DNA from: Micromonospora sp. NBRC 110009
Lineage (GTDB): Bacteria > Actinomycetota > Actinomycetes > Mycobacteriales > Micromonosporaceae
DNA: 64,000 bases
Assembly (NCBI RefSeq): GCF_030518795.1
Contig: NZ_CP130427.1
Coordinates: 5,704,001 to 5,768,000, forward strand
Direction of reading: 5' to 3'
The notes beneath the pieces are model-generated. The model worked only from the letters and a program-made list of their open reading frames with translations, was not told where the DNA came from and did not search any database. A program made the position numbers and the translations under genes. This document shows, in pieces, positions 46,265 to 55,235 of the stretch (its first letter is position 1; every line of letters starts with the position of its first letter).

Positions 46265-47059
46265 ATGGATGTTCTGAGCTTCGACCGACACCGTGCCGAG
46301 ATCGTCGCGCAGAGCGATCTGCTCCGTGCCCACCTCGACGGCGCCGACCTGACCACGCCCGTGCCCTCCTGCCCGGGCTGGAACGTCGGCCAGTTGGCCC
46401 GGCACCTCGGCGGGGGCCAGCAGTGGGCGGCGGAGGTGGTCCGCACCCGGGCCGCCGAGCCGCCCTCCGACGCCCACTTCCGCGACCTGTCGCCCTACGC
46501 CGACGAGGATCCGGCGGTGGTCGGGCCGTGGCTGGTCGAGGGCGCCGCGGGACTGGCCGAGGCGCTCACGGCGGCCGGCCCCGAGGTGACCACCTGGACG
46601 CCGCTGCCGGTGCCGGCTGCCGGGGCGTTCTGGGCCCGCCGGTTCGCCCACGAGACGCTGCTGCACCGCGCCGACGCCGCCCTCGCCCTTGGCGTCGACT
46701 TCGCCGTCGACCCGGCGGTGGCCGTCGACGCGCTGGACGAGTGGATGGAACTGGGCTCCCTGCCGCAGATGTTCGACTTCCACCCGCATCGGCGCGAGCT
46801 GCTCGGGCCGGGCCGTACCCTGCACCTCCACGCCACCGACCTGCCGGCGGCGGCCGGCGCGGAGTGGCTGGTCGACCTCACCGGCGACACCCTGGCCTGG
46901 CGGCGGGCGCACGAGAAGGCCGCGGTGGCCGTCCGTGGGCCGGTGAGCGAGCTGCTGCTGCTCGTCTACGGCCGGCGGCCGGTCGACACCGCCGTCGTCG
47001 AGGTCCTCGGCGACGCCAAGCTGCTCGACTTCTGGCTGGAGCGGGTCGCCTTCGGCTGA
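46265..47059 (+). CDS. maleylpyruvate-isomerase-family (mycothiol-dependent, DinB-like) protein
   Basis: A 264-aa protein of the MDMPI N-terminal fold. Motifs: VPSCPGWNVGQLARHLGGGQ with the metal-binding His, RFAHETLLHRADAALALG with a second His pair, and a C-terminal domain ending LLLVYGRRPVDTAVVEVLG. The family uses mycothiol as cofactor in actinobacteria; the substrate is unknown. No ribosome site is present, and a TAGGCT box six bases upstream indicates leaderless expression. Confidence 0.88.
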   Translation: MDVLSFDRHRAEIVAQSDLLRAHLDGADLTTPVPSCPGWNVGQLARHLGGGQQWAAEVVRTRAAEPPSDAHFRDLSPYADEDPAVVGPWLVEGAAGLAEALTAAGPEVTTWTPLPVPAAGAFWARRFAHETLLHRADAALALGVDFAVDPAVAVDALDEWMELGSLPQMFDFHPHRRELLGPGRTLHLHATDLPAAAGAEWLVDLTGDTLAWRRAHEKAAVAVRGPVSELLLLVYGRRPVDTAVVEVLGDAKLLDFWLERVAFG

Positions 47060-47100
47060 CGGCGGTCCGGCGGCCATCGACCGCCGGCGCCACCACCGGC

Positions 47101-47490
47101 TCAGCCGGGCAGATGCACGAACGACCACTGGTGGCCGTCGAGGTCCCGGAACCCGCGCATGTACATGAAGCCGAGGTCCTGCCCCGGGCCCAGCGACGTG
47201 CCGCCCGCGACGACCGCCAGGTCGACCAGGTCGTCCACCCGCTCCCGCCGGTCGACGCCCAGGCCGACGATCACCTCCCGGCTGGTCGAGGTGTCGCAGA
47301 CCTCGGCCCCGGCGAACGCGGCGAAGGCCACCGGCGTGTGCAGGATGAGGTGGGTGGTCCCGCCGAGGGTGAGTTGGGCGCTGTCGCCGCCCGGCTGAAG
47401 GGGACCGGCGGTGAACCCCAGCGCGGTGAAGAACTCGATCGCCCGGTCGAGGTCGCGTACCGGCAGGTTGACGAAGGTGGCGACGCTCAT
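47101..47490 (-). CDS. VOC/glyoxalase-fold protein
   Basis: A 129-aa vicinal-oxygen-chelate protein: MSVATFVNLPVRDLDRAIEF, LGFTAGPLQPGGD, and C-terminal FRDLDGHQWSFVHLPG with the usual metal-site Glu position altered. Similar proteins are called lactoylglutathione-lyase-like, without known reaction. The start overlaps the upstream stop (ATGA), so it is made together with the DUF4287/SRPBCC protein. Confidence 0.87.
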   Translation of the reverse strand: MSVATFVNLPVRDLDRAIEFFTALGFTAGPLQPGGDSAQLTLGGTTHLILHTPVAFAAFAGAEVCDTSTSREVIVGLGVDRRERVDDLVDLAVVAGGTSLGPGQDLGFMYMRGFRDLDGHQWSFVHLPG

Positions 47491-48194
47491 CGGACCGCCT
47501 CCGTCGACTCCAGCACCTGCTTCAGGGCGGCGAGCCGGTCCCGCCAGTACGTCTTCAACCGCTCGGCCTCCTCGGCGTCGGTCAGCTTCTCGTGCAGGAC
47601 GGCCACCCGGGCCTTGGCCTCGCCCAGCGGGGTGAAGCCGACGGCGATCCGGGTCGGCCCGCCGGCCCAGTCCGCCCGGAAGGTCTTCGGTGCGGTCGCC
47701 GTCCGAACCCGCAGGTCCACCTCGGGCAGCCACCGGCGGCGCAGCGTCTCGTCGGCGAACGCGTCGAAGAGCACCGCCACCGGTACGGCCACCGTCCGGC
47801 TCCCGGAGGTCTCGAAACCACCACCCCGGCGCTGGCCGGGGGCGCGCAGGCCGCGGGCCTGCTCGTACCCGACGGTGATGGTCTGCGCCCACCAGCCCGG
47901 CACCTCGTGCACGGTGACCAGCCAGTGGGCGATCTCGGTGTGGGTCCGTTCGACCGCGCCCCACGCGTCGAGCCGGGCGAACCAGGCGTCCCAGTCGTCT
48001 CCGGTGCGCTCGCGCAGCAGCGCGGCGGAGACCCGGTCCAGCTGGCTGCGGCTGCGCGCGGCGTCCGTGGTGGCGGTGGTCGGGGCGGCCGGCGTGGTCC
48101 TGGTGAGCAGGTGCCGGCGGGCGGTCGTGTAGCTCTCGCCGGTCCTGGCCATCCGGGCGCGGACCCGGGACTTGAACGACTTCTGACTCGTCAT
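47487..48194 (-). CDS. DUF4287 plus SRPBCC (AHSA1-like) protein
   Basis: A 235-aa two-domain protein. The N-terminus (MTSQKSFKSRVRARMARTGE, then SYTTARRHLLTR) and the W-rich middle (DDWDAWFARLDAWGA; VPGWWAQTITVGYEQARGLR) are typical of DUF4287-containing proteins. The C-terminal ~100 residues are an AHSA1-type SRPBCC fold (FDAFADETLRRRWLPEVDLR; LHEKLTDAEEAERLKTYWRD). ATG 48194 has AGGGAG six bases upstream; GTG 48197 is adjacent. Function unknown. A TAGGCT box on the minus strand near 48380 may be its promoter, giving a ~180-nt leader. Confidence 0.82.
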   Translation of the reverse strand: MTSQKSFKSRVRARMARTGESYTTARRHLLTRTTPAAPTTATTDAARSRSQLDRVSAALLRERTGDDWDAWFARLDAWGAVERTHTEIAHWLVTVHEVPGWWAQTITVGYEQARGLRAPGQRRGGGFETSGSRTVAVPVAVLFDAFADETLRRRWLPEVDLRVRTATAPKTFRADWAGGPTRIAVGFTPLGEAKARVAVLHEKLTDAEEAERLKTYWRDRLAALKQVLESTEAVR

Positions 48195-48420
48195 CACATG
48201 CTCCCTGTCGACGGCGCGGTCGCAGGGGACTCACGCTCCCGTCGACCCCGCCGTGGGCATGTGGCGTGTGTCGGTGGGCCAGTTGGCACCGCGTCCCGAG
48301 GGCTCGGGGCCCCCTTTGCCTCCGCGGGGCCGGTGGCGTGAGCACCGGGCTGGAGGTGAGGCGCAGGACTGCGCCGTGGCCAGCCTACGCCATCCGCCGC
48401 CCGGGGTGGGGGAGGTCAGC

Positions 48421-49191
48421 TCACCGGCCGGGCTCGGCCGCCTGCTCCCACATCGACTTCATCTCGTCGAAGGCCTGCTCCATGATCTGCACCATGGCCC
48501 GGCGGGCCCGCTCCCCGTCGCGGTGCTGGAGCGCCTGGGCCACCTCGGCGTGCAGCTGCAACGCCTGCTGGTCGGGGTGGTGCGGCATCAGGTGGTAGTG
48601 GTGCCGGCCGGTGAGCACCTCGGCGACCAGTTCCTGCAGCTTCACGAACATCTCGTTGCCGGAGGCGACGAGGACCCGCCGGTGAAAGTCGATGTCCAAC
48701 CGGAGGAACCGCTCCTCGTCGCCGGCCTCGCCGGCGGCCCACATCTTCGCGGCGATGCCGACCAGGTCGCTGGCCTCGTCGGGGGAGATCCGGCTCGCCG
48801 CCAGCCAGGCGGCGTGCGGCTCGATCGCGGTCCGCAGCTCGGTGATCGAGCGCAGCTGCGCCATCCGCCCGGCGGAGGCGAGCCGCCAGCGGATCACCTG
48901 CGGATCGAAGACGTTCCACGCCTCGGCGGGCCGGATCAGCACGCCGACCCGGCGGCGGGTCTCGATGAAGCCCATCGACGCGAGCACCCGCAGGACCTCG
49001 CGGATCACCGACCGGGAGACGGCGTACCGCTCGACCAGCTCGTCGATGTTGAGCACCGAGCCGGCGGCAAGTTCGCCGCCGCAGATGGCGGTGCCGAGGT
49101 GGTCGAGGACGCGGGCGTGCAGCCCCGCCTCGGCGGGGCCGGACTGGGCGGGTGCGACCCCCGGGGAGGACTGATCCACGCGCTGGATCAT
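48421..49191 (-). CDS. FadR/GntR-family regulator of the sugar-acid operon
   Basis: A 256-aa regulator. The winged helix-turn-helix contains VDELVE-type IDELVERYAVSRSVIREVLR and the wing TRRRVGVLIRP. The FCD ligand domain has three metal-binding His (DIDFHRRVLVASGN; YHLMPHHPDQQ; LHAEVAQAL). FadR-type regulators of aldonate operons usually sense the sugar acid or its phosphate. It is divergent from the ABC importer/aldonate operon, whose promoter at 49211-49240 lies in the shared 125-bp gap. ATG 49191 chosen; GTG 49179 also in frame. Confidence 0.9.
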   Translation of the reverse strand: MIQRVDQSSPGVAPAQSGPAEAGLHARVLDHLGTAICGGELAAGSVLNIDELVERYAVSRSVIREVLRVLASMGFIETRRRVGVLIRPAEAWNVFDPQVIRWRLASAGRMAQLRSITELRTAIEPHAAWLAASRISPDEASDLVGIAAKMWAAGEAGDEERFLRLDIDFHRRVLVASGNEMFVKLQELVAEVLTGRHHYHLMPHHPDQQALQLHAEVAQALQHRDGERARRAMVQIMEQAFDEMKSMWEQAAEPGR

Positions 49192-49210
49192 ATCAGTTGG
49201 AGATCAGCCC

Positions 49211-49240
49211 TTGAATAAATCCGCTTTTTCGGCCTAGCAT
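49211..49240 (+). promoter_or_regulatory. promoter of the sugar-acid operon
   Basis: TTGAAT (49211-49216), 18-bp spacer, TAGCAT (49235-49240), in a locally AT-rich stretch. An inverted pair TCCGCTT (49220-49226) and AAGCGGA (49250-49256) brackets the -10 box and could be the FadR-type regulator's site. Confidence 0.6.
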
Positions 49241-49316
49241 CCCGTCGTTAAGCGGACGTTACAGCGTTGTGGCGCTCTTCCCCCGGGGCGGCGACCACGA
49301 GAAAAGGAGAGATGAC

Positions 49317-50606
49317 GTGCGACGTCGATCGATAATCGGTACGTCTCTGGCCGCGGTGGTCGCCATGGGCCTGGCCGCCTGCGGCGGCGGTGGCGACGAC
49401 AGCGGCGCGTCCAAGACCGTCCACGTGACCCTGGCGAACCACGTGTGGACCGAGAACATCAAGAAGGCTCTGCCCGAGTTCGAGAAGCAGACCGGGCTCA
49501 AGGTCGAGATCACCCAGCTCGGCGAGGACCAGCTCTCCGACCAGTACAACGTCAAGCTCAACGCCGGCTCGTCCGACCTCGACGTGATGATGTACCGGCC
49601 CCTCCAGGAGGGGAAGCTCTTCGCCAAGAACAAGTACCTGGCCGACCTGTCCGACCAGGTCAAGTCCAGCAAGGACTGGGACTTCTCCGACTTCCAGTCC
49701 GGCCCGGTCGAGGCCACCACCTACGAGGGCAAGCCGGTGGGCGTCCCGATCATCACCGAGCAGGAGGTCCTGTACTACCGCAAGGACCTGCTCGCCAAGG
49801 CCGGCCTGAGCGCCCCGCCGAAGACCCTCGACGAGCTCAAGACCGCCGCCGCGAAGATCAAGGCCAGCGTCCCGGGCACCGCGGGCTTCGTCGCCCGGAC
49901 CGGCAAGTCGCCGGCGGTCACCCAGTTCTCCAGCTTCCTCTACAGCTTCGGCGGTGACTTCGTCGACGGCAGCGGCAAGGCGACCGTCAACAGCGACGCC
50001 GCCAAGCAGGCGTACGCCTTCTACGGCGGGCTGATCAAGGACTCCGGCCCGGCCAACGTCAGCACCGACATGAGCTGGCCCGAGGCGATGGCCATCTTCA
50101 CCCAGGGCAAGGCCGCCTTCTACACCGAGGCCAACTCGCTCTACAAGAACGCCACCGACCCGGCCAAGTCCAAGGTGTCCGACACCGTCGGCTTCGCGCC
50201 GTTCCCGGCCGGCCCGGCCGGCTCCAAGCCGTACAACATCCCCTCGTGGGCGCTGGGCGTCAACGACGCCTCGAAGAACAAGAGCAACGCCTGGAAGTTC
50301 ATCGAGTGGGCCACCGGCAAGGAGCAGACCCTCGCTCAGCAGAAGGCTGGTGTGCCGAGCGCCCGTACCTCGGTCTGGGCCAACCCGGAGGGCACCGCGA
50401 ACTACCCGAAGGACCTGGTCGAGGCCATCAACGCGAGCACCAAGGACGGCGTCGCCCATGACCGGCCCGTGGTCGTGAAGGTCGGCCAGGCCCGCGAGCT
50501 CGTCGGCCAGCCGATCGTCGACGCGATCACCGGCAAGGACCCGGCGGCCGCGGCCGACACCGCCAACGACGCCTTCCAGAAGTTCCTGGACGACGAGGCC
50601 AAGTAA
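49317..50606 (+). CDS. extracellular solute-binding lipoprotein of the sugar-acid importer
   Basis: A 429-aa family-1 binding protein. AAAGGAGA before the GTG at 49317 decides the start. The lipobox is GLAAC with Cys22. The mature part has the two-lobe fold (VTLANHVWTENIKKALPEFE; GKPVGVPIITEQEVLYYRKD; EAMAIFTQGKAAFYTEANSL). Binding of an aldonate, uronate oligomer or parent sugar is suggested only by the catabolic genes downstream. A 15-bp hairpin follows its stop. Confidence 0.92.
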   Translation: MRRRSIIGTSLAAVVAMGLAACGGGGDDSGASKTVHVTLANHVWTENIKKALPEFEKQTGLKVEITQLGEDQLSDQYNVKLNAGSSDLDVMMYRPLQEGKLFAKNKYLADLSDQVKSSKDWDFSDFQSGPVEATTYEGKPVGVPIITEQEVLYYRKDLLAKAGLSAPPKTLDELKTAAAKIKASVPGTAGFVARTGKSPAVTQFSSFLYSFGGDFVDGSGKATVNSDAAKQAYAFYGGLIKDSGPANVSTDMSWPEAMAIFTQGKAAFYTEANSLYKNATDPAKSKVSDTVGFAPFPAGPAGSKPYNIPSWALGVNDASKNKSNAWKFIEWATGKEQTLAQQKAGVPSARTSVWANPEGTANYPKDLVEAINASTKDGVAHDRPVVVKVGQARELVGQPIVDAITGKDPAAAADTANDAFQKFLDDEAK

Positions 50607-50612
50607 CACGCG

Positions 50613-50647
50613 CGCGGGTGGTGGGGCAGTTCGCCCCACCACCCGCG
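50613..50647 (+). terminator. 15-bp hairpin between binding-protein and permease genes
   Basis: CGCGGGTGGTGGGGC (50613-50627) and GCCCCACCACCCGCG (50633-50647) pair perfectly around AGTTC. There is no U-tract. Such structures partly terminate or protect the upstream mRNA, giving more binding protein than permease. Confidence 0.7.
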
Positions 50648-50680
50648 TACCCATGTCGGTCCGCCCACCCCGGAGATCTC

Positions 50681-51628
50681 ATGGCAACCGTCACCACCCC
50701 CAGCCGCGCGCCCGGCGGCGCCGGCGTCATGCCCGACACGCCCGGCTGGGCGCGTTGGGCCAACGACCACCGCAAGTGGCTGTTCGCCACGCCCGCGATG
50801 GCTTTCGTCGCCGCCTTGATCGTGATCCCGCTGGGCTGGACCGGCTGGCTCAGCCTCACCGACGCCGAGGGGTCCGTCCGCGCCGAGAGCGAGTTCGTGG
50901 GCTTCCAGAACTACCTCGACGTGCTGTCGGACACCGACCGGTTCTGGCCGGCGGTCGGCCGTACCGCCAGCTTCACCCTCGTCGCGCTGCTGTTCGAGGT
51001 GGTCCTCGGCATGGCCATCGCGCTGCTGCTGTGGCGGCCGTTCAAGGGCCAGAAGTGGGTCCGGGTAGCCATCCTCATGCCGTTGGTCGCCACCCCGGTC
51101 GCGGTGGGCATGATGTGGCGGCTCATCTTCGACCCGAACATCGGCCTGGCCAACCAGGTGCTCGGCTGGGTCGGCATCGGCCCGCAGCCCTGGCTCGCCG
51201 GCCAGCACTCCGCCCTGCCCACCACGATCTTCATCGACGTGTGGCAGTGGACGCCGATGGTGGTGCTGATCCTGCTCGCCGGGCTGACCTCGCTGTCCGA
51301 GGAACCCCAGGAGGCGGCGCGGATCGACGGCGCCAGCACCTGGCAGCGGTTCCGGCACGTCACCCTGCCGCTGCTGATGCCCACGGTCATCGTGGCGATC
51401 CTGCTGCGCGGCATCGACGCGCTGAAGACCTTCGACATCCTCTACGCCACCAAGGGCAAGGGCGGCGGTTCCTTCCACGAGGTGGAGACCCTGAACGTGT
51501 ACGCCTACGGGCTGAGCTTCGACTACAACGAGTACGGCGTCTCCTCCACCGTCCTCATCCTCTTCTTCCTGATCATCATCGGGTCGATGTGGGCCCTGAC
51601 CGCGCGGCGCAAGGGGGTCAAGCGATGA
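50681..51628 (+). CDS. ABC sugar importer permease 1 of the sugar-acid operon
   Basis: A 315-aa CUT1-type permease with six helices (WLFATPAMAFVAALIVIPLG first). EAA loop: EPQEAARIDGASTWQRF then RHVTLPLLMP. GGAG lies six bases before the ATG. It pairs with the next gene by ATGA overlap. No ATPase is encoded in the operon. Confidence 0.93.
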   Translation: MATVTTPSRAPGGAGVMPDTPGWARWANDHRKWLFATPAMAFVAALIVIPLGWTGWLSLTDAEGSVRAESEFVGFQNYLDVLSDTDRFWPAVGRTASFTLVALLFEVVLGMAIALLLWRPFKGQKWVRVAILMPLVATPVAVGMMWRLIFDPNIGLANQVLGWVGIGPQPWLAGQHSALPTTIFIDVWQWTPMVVLILLAGLTSLSEEPQEAARIDGASTWQRFRHVTLPLLMPTVIVAILLRGIDALKTFDILYATKGKGGGSFHEVETLNVYAYGLSFDYNEYGVSSTVLILFFLIIIGSMWALTARRKGVKR

Positions 51629-52440
51629 AGGCCAGTCCCGCGTACCGGGTGTTCCGGGTGGTGGCGCTCGTCCTGGTGGTGCTGTCGCTGGTGGCGCCGC
51701 TGCTCTGGATGATCGCCGCGTCCTTCAAGACCAACGTCGACATCTACGACACCGGCAAGGCGCTGATCTTCTCGCCCACCCTGGACAACTACGCCAAGGT
51801 CCTCCAGCAGTCGCACTACGTCCAGTTCATCGGCAACAGCCTCTGGGTGGCGTTCGCCGCCACCGTGCTGTCGCTGATCCTCGGCGTGCCGGCCGCGTAC
51901 TCGATGAGCCGGTTCAACATGAAGAAGTCGGCCTTGGTGGTGCTGATGGCCCGGGTCATCCCCGGCGTCTCTCTGCTGGTGCCCTGGTACTACGTCTTCT
52001 CCAACCTGCAGCTCGTCGGCGGCTTCACCGTGCTGATCCTCAGCCACATGTTCGTCTCGCTGCCGCTGATCGTCTACATCATGATGGGCTTCTTCGACGG
52101 CCTGCCGGAGGAGCTGGAAGAGGCGGCGCTGGTCGACGGGCTGACCCACGTCGGCGCGTTCCGCCGGATCACCCTGCCGCTGTCCGTGCCGGGCATCGCC
52201 ACGGCCGGCATCCTGTCCTTCATCTTCTCCTGGAACAACTTCATGTTCGCCCTGGTGCTCTCCGGCGCGGACACCAAGACCCTGCCCGTCGCGATCTTCG
52301 ACTTCGTCGGCTACGCCAGCATCGACTGGGGCGGCCTGATGGCCGCGGCCACCGTGGTCACCCTGCCGATCATGGTGATCGCCCTGTTCGTGCAGAAGTA
52401 CGTGGTCTCCGGCCTCACCGCCGGCGCGACGAAGGGCTGA
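51625..52440 (+). CDS. ABC sugar importer permease 2 of the sugar-acid operon
   Basis: A 271-aa MalG-like permease. Loop after helix 1: MIAASFKTNVDIYDTGKALI. EAA motif: ELEEAALVDGLTHVGAFRRI, slightly unusual in having GLTHV where GASR is common. The C-terminal VQKYVVSGLTAGATKG fits the subunit. It ends five bases before the galactonate dehydratase gene. Confidence 0.93.
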   Translation: MKASPAYRVFRVVALVLVVLSLVAPLLWMIAASFKTNVDIYDTGKALIFSPTLDNYAKVLQQSHYVQFIGNSLWVAFAATVLSLILGVPAAYSMSRFNMKKSALVVLMARVIPGVSLLVPWYYVFSNLQLVGGFTVLILSHMFVSLPLIVYIMMGFFDGLPEELEEAALVDGLTHVGAFRRITLPLSVPGIATAGILSFIFSWNNFMFALVLSGADTKTLPVAIFDFVGYASIDWGGLMAAATVVTLPIMVIALFVQKYVVSGLTAGATKG

Positions 52441-52445
52441 GCGGC

Positions 52446-53594
52446 ATGACGACCATCGCGCGCATCGAGACCTTCCTCGTCGCCCCCCGCTGGCTCTTCG
52501 TCCGGGTGGAGACCGAGTCCGGCATCGTCGGCTGGGGCGAGGCCACCTGCGAGGGCCGCTCCGAGACCGTCCGCGCCGCCGTCGAGCAGCTCGCCGAGCT
52601 GCTGATCGGCCGCGACGCGCTGCGCATCGAGGACCACTGGCAGGTGCTGACCAAGGGGTCGTTCTACCGGGGCGGGCCGATCCTGGCCAGCGCCGTGGCC
52701 GGCCTCGACCAGGCGCTGTGGGACATCGCCGGCAAGCACTACGGTGCCCCGGTCCACCAGCTGCTCGGGGGCCCGGTCCGGGACCGCATCCGGGTGTACG
52801 GCTGGGTCGGCGGCGACGAGCCGAGCGAGGTCCGCGACCACATCGCCGCCCAGGTCGAGGCGGGCCTCACCGCGGTCAAGATGAACGCCTCCGGCCGGAT
52901 GAGCCCGATCGCCTCGGTGGCCGAGCTGGACGGCGTGGTGGCCCGGGTGGCCGCCGCCCGCGAGGTGCTCGGCGAGCACCGGGACGTGGCGGTGGACTTC
53001 CACGGCCGGTTCACCCTGGCCAACGCCCGGCGGGTGGCGCCGCTGCTGGAGCCGTACCGGCCGCTCTTCCTGGAGGAGCCGGTCGTCCCGGAGAACTCCC
53101 ACCTGATCGGCGACTTCGTCCGGTCGACCACCACCCCGGTCTCCACCGGCGAGCGGCTGTACAGCCGGCAGGAGTTCCTGCCGGTGTTCCAGGCCGGCAT
53201 CGCGGTCGCCCAGCCGGACCTCTCGCACGCCGGCGGCATCACCGAGGTCCGCAAGATCGCCGCCCTGGCCGAGGTCTACGACGTCCAGCTCGCCCCGCAC
53301 TGCCCGCTCGGCCCGATCGCCCTCGCGGCCTGCCTCCAGGTCGGCTTCGCCACGCCGAACTACCTGATCCAGGAGCAGAGCATCGGCATCCACTACAACC
53401 TCGGCGCCGAGGTGCTCGACTACTGCCTCGACAAGGAGCCGCTGGCCTTCGTGGACGGGCACGTCGAACGGCTCACCGCGCCCGGCCTCGGCATCGAGAT
53501 CGACGAGAAGGCGGTCCGGGCGGCCGACCAGCGCGGCCACGCCTGGCGCAGCCCCATGTTCCGGCACCCCGACGGCTCCTACGCGGAATGGTGA
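52446..53594 (+). CDS. dgoD: D-galactonate dehydratase
   Basis: A 382-aa enolase-superfamily enzyme converting D-galactonate to 2-keto-3-deoxygalactonate; the length equals E. coli DgoD. The match is close in diagnostic stretches: TAVKMNASGRM, VDFHGRFTLANA (metal Asp and general-acid His), EPYRPLFLEEPVV, ISTGERLYSRQEF-like VSTGERLYSRQEF, QPDLSHAGGITEVRKIAALA, and LAPHCPLGPIALAACLQVGF with the catalytic His. The C-terminus PDGSYAEW is also shared. It supplies substrate for the kinase and aldolase that follow. Confidence 0.92.
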   Translation: MTTIARIETFLVAPRWLFVRVETESGIVGWGEATCEGRSETVRAAVEQLAELLIGRDALRIEDHWQVLTKGSFYRGGPILASAVAGLDQALWDIAGKHYGAPVHQLLGGPVRDRIRVYGWVGGDEPSEVRDHIAAQVEAGLTAVKMNASGRMSPIASVAELDGVVARVAAAREVLGEHRDVAVDFHGRFTLANARRVAPLLEPYRPLFLEEPVVPENSHLIGDFVRSTTTPVSTGERLYSRQEFLPVFQAGIAVAQPDLSHAGGITEVRKIAALAEVYDVQLAPHCPLGPIALAACLQVGFATPNYLIQEQSIGIHYNLGAEVLDYCLDKEPLAFVDGHVERLTAPGLGIEIDEKAVRAADQRGHAWRSPMFRHPDGSYAEW

Positions 53595-53598
53595 CCCG

Positions 53599-54222
53599 AT
53601 GACCCTCGACCTCACCGCCGAACTCACCGACACCCGCCTGCTCGCGGTCATCCGCGGCACCGACACCGCCGCCGCCATCGCCACCGGCACCGCCCTGCTC
53701 GCCGAGGGCGTACGCGTGGTCGAGGTGGCGCTGACCACGCCCGGCGCGCTCGACGCCATCGCCGCGATCCGGGCCGCCGCCCCGGCCGGCTCGCTGGTCG
53801 GGGCGGGCACCGTGCTCACCCCGGCCGCGGTGGCCGACGTGGCCGCGGCCGGTGCCCAGTTCGTCGTCACCCCGGCCGTCGTCGACTCCATCGGCGAGGC
53901 GGCCCGCCGGGGACTGCCGGTGGCCGCCGGGGCGTTCACCCCGACCGAGGCGTACACGGCGATCCAGCAGGGCGCCTCGGTGGTGAAGCTCTTCCCGGCC
54001 TCGGTGGGCGGACCCGCGTACCTGAAGGCGCTGCGCGACCCGCTGCCGGACATCCCGTTCGTCGCGGTCGGCGGGGTGGGCCTGGCCGAGCTGCCCGGCT
54101 ACCTCGCCGCCGGCGCGATCGCCGTCGGCGTCGGCGGCCCGCTGGTCGGCGACGCCGCCTCCGGCGGTGACCTCGATGCCCTGCGCGAGCGCGCCCGCTC
54201 CTACCTCGCCGCCGTCTCATGA
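53599..54222 (+). CDS. KDPG/KDPGal aldolase
   Basis: A 207-aa class I aldolase cleaving 2-keto-3-deoxy-6-phospho-gluconate or -galactonate to pyruvate and glyceraldehyde-3-phosphate. Motifs: RLLAVIRGTDTAAAIATGTA, VVEVALTTPGA with the catalytic Glu, VGAGTVLTPAAVADVAAAGA, and GASVVKLFPAS with the Schiff-base Lys. Four bases separate it from dgoD. With DgoD upstream, the galacto-configured substrate is most likely, but the mannonate dehydratase suggests the gluco form too. Confidence 0.9.
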   Translation: MTLDLTAELTDTRLLAVIRGTDTAAAIATGTALLAEGVRVVEVALTTPGALDAIAAIRAAAPAGSLVGAGTVLTPAAVADVAAAGAQFVVTPAVVDSIGEAARRGLPVAAGAFTPTEAYTAIQQGASVVKLFPASVGGPAYLKALRDPLPDIPFVAVGGVGLAELPGYLAAGAIAVGVGGPLVGDAASGGDLDALRERARSYLAAVS

Positions 54223-54253
54223 CCGCAGCCCGCACCGACCTGGCCGCCGCCAC

Positions 54254-55207
54254 ATGACCGGCGTCGACCTGCTCACCTTCGGCGAGGCCCTGGTCTCGCT
54301 GCGCTCCACCGGGCCCCTGGCGGCCGGCGGCGCGCTCACCCCGCACCTGGCCGGCGCGGAGTCCAATGTGGCGATCGGGGTGGCCCGGCTCGGCCACCGC
54401 GCCGCCTTCGCCGGCCGGGTCAGCGACGACGAGCTCGGCGGGATGCTGCTGCGGCAGTTGCGCGCCGAGGGCGTGGACGTGGCCCACGTGACCCGCGACC
54501 CGCTGCGTCCCGCCGGGCTGATGTTCCTGGAGCGGCGCACCGCCGACCTGACCCGGGTGATCTACCGGCGGGAAGGCTCCGCCGGGTCCGCGCTCACCAT
54601 CGACGACCTGCGCCCCGCGCTCGACGCCGGCACCCGGGTGCTGCACCTGACCGGGATCACGCCGGCGCTCTCCGACGACGCCCGGGAGGCCACCCGATGG
54701 GCGGCCGAGACCGCCGCCCGGGCCGGCGCGCTGGTCTGCCTCGACGTCAACCACCGGGCGAAGCTGTGGAGCCGGGACGCCGCCCGGGCGGTGCTCGCCC
54801 CGCTCGCCGGCCACGCCTCGGTCGTCGTCGCCTCCGCCGACGAGCTGGACCTGGTCGGCGAGCCCGGCGCGGACGAGCCGGCCCTGGTCGCCGGGCTGTT
54901 GGACCGGGGCGTGTCGACCGTGCTGGTGAAGCTCGGCGGCGACGGCGCCCGCGCGTACACCCGGGACGGCCGCCGGCACGCGGCGGCGCTGCCCGTGACG
55001 GCGGTCGACACCGTCGGCGCGGGGGACGCCTTCACCGCCGGCTACCTCTCCGGCCACCTGGACGGCCTCGACCTCGCCGGACGGCTGCGCCGCGCGGTCA
55101 CCCTCGGCGCGTTCGCCGTCGCCGGCCACGGCGACTGGGAGCCCCTCCCGCGCCGCGACGAGCTGTCCCTCCTGGACGGGCTGCAACCCGGCAGCACCCT
55201 TCGCTGA
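54254..55207 (+). CDS. 2-keto-3-deoxy-sugar-acid kinase (PfkB family)
   Basis: A 317-aa kinase. [20 protein letters not shown] and [20 protein letters not shown] are typical of KDG kinases; [20 protein letters not shown] is the PfkB signature with the catalytic Asp. It would phosphorylate KDG/KDGal at O6 before aldol cleavage. The ATG at 54254 starts 31 bp after the aldolase stop, and no strong ribosome site is present, so expression probably relies on coupling. Confidence 0.88.
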   Translation: MTGVDLLTFGEALVSLRSTGPLAAGGALTPHLAGAESNVAIGVARLGHRAAFAGRVSDDELGGMLLRQLRAEGVDVAHVTRDPLRPAGLMFLERRTADLTRVIYRREGSAGSALTIDDLRPALDAGTRVLHLTGITPALSDDAREATRWAAETAARAGALVCLDVNHRAKLWSRDAARAVLAPLAGHASVVVASADELDLVGEPGADEPALVAGLLDRGVSTVLVKLGGDGARAYTRDGRRHAAALPVTAVDTVGAGDAFTAGYLSGHLDGLDLAGRLRRAVTLGAFAVAGHGDWEPLPRRDELSLLDGLQPGSTLR

Positions 55208-55235
55208 CCACCACCCCGTGAGAAAGGCACCCCGC

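Noticed and set aside
49220-49256. Inverted pair TCCGCTT/AAGCGGA around the sugar-acid promoter as a firm FadR operator
   Set aside because: The 23-bp spacer and half-site do not match the usual compact GntR/FadR operator, so it is only mentioned as a possibility in the promoter entry.
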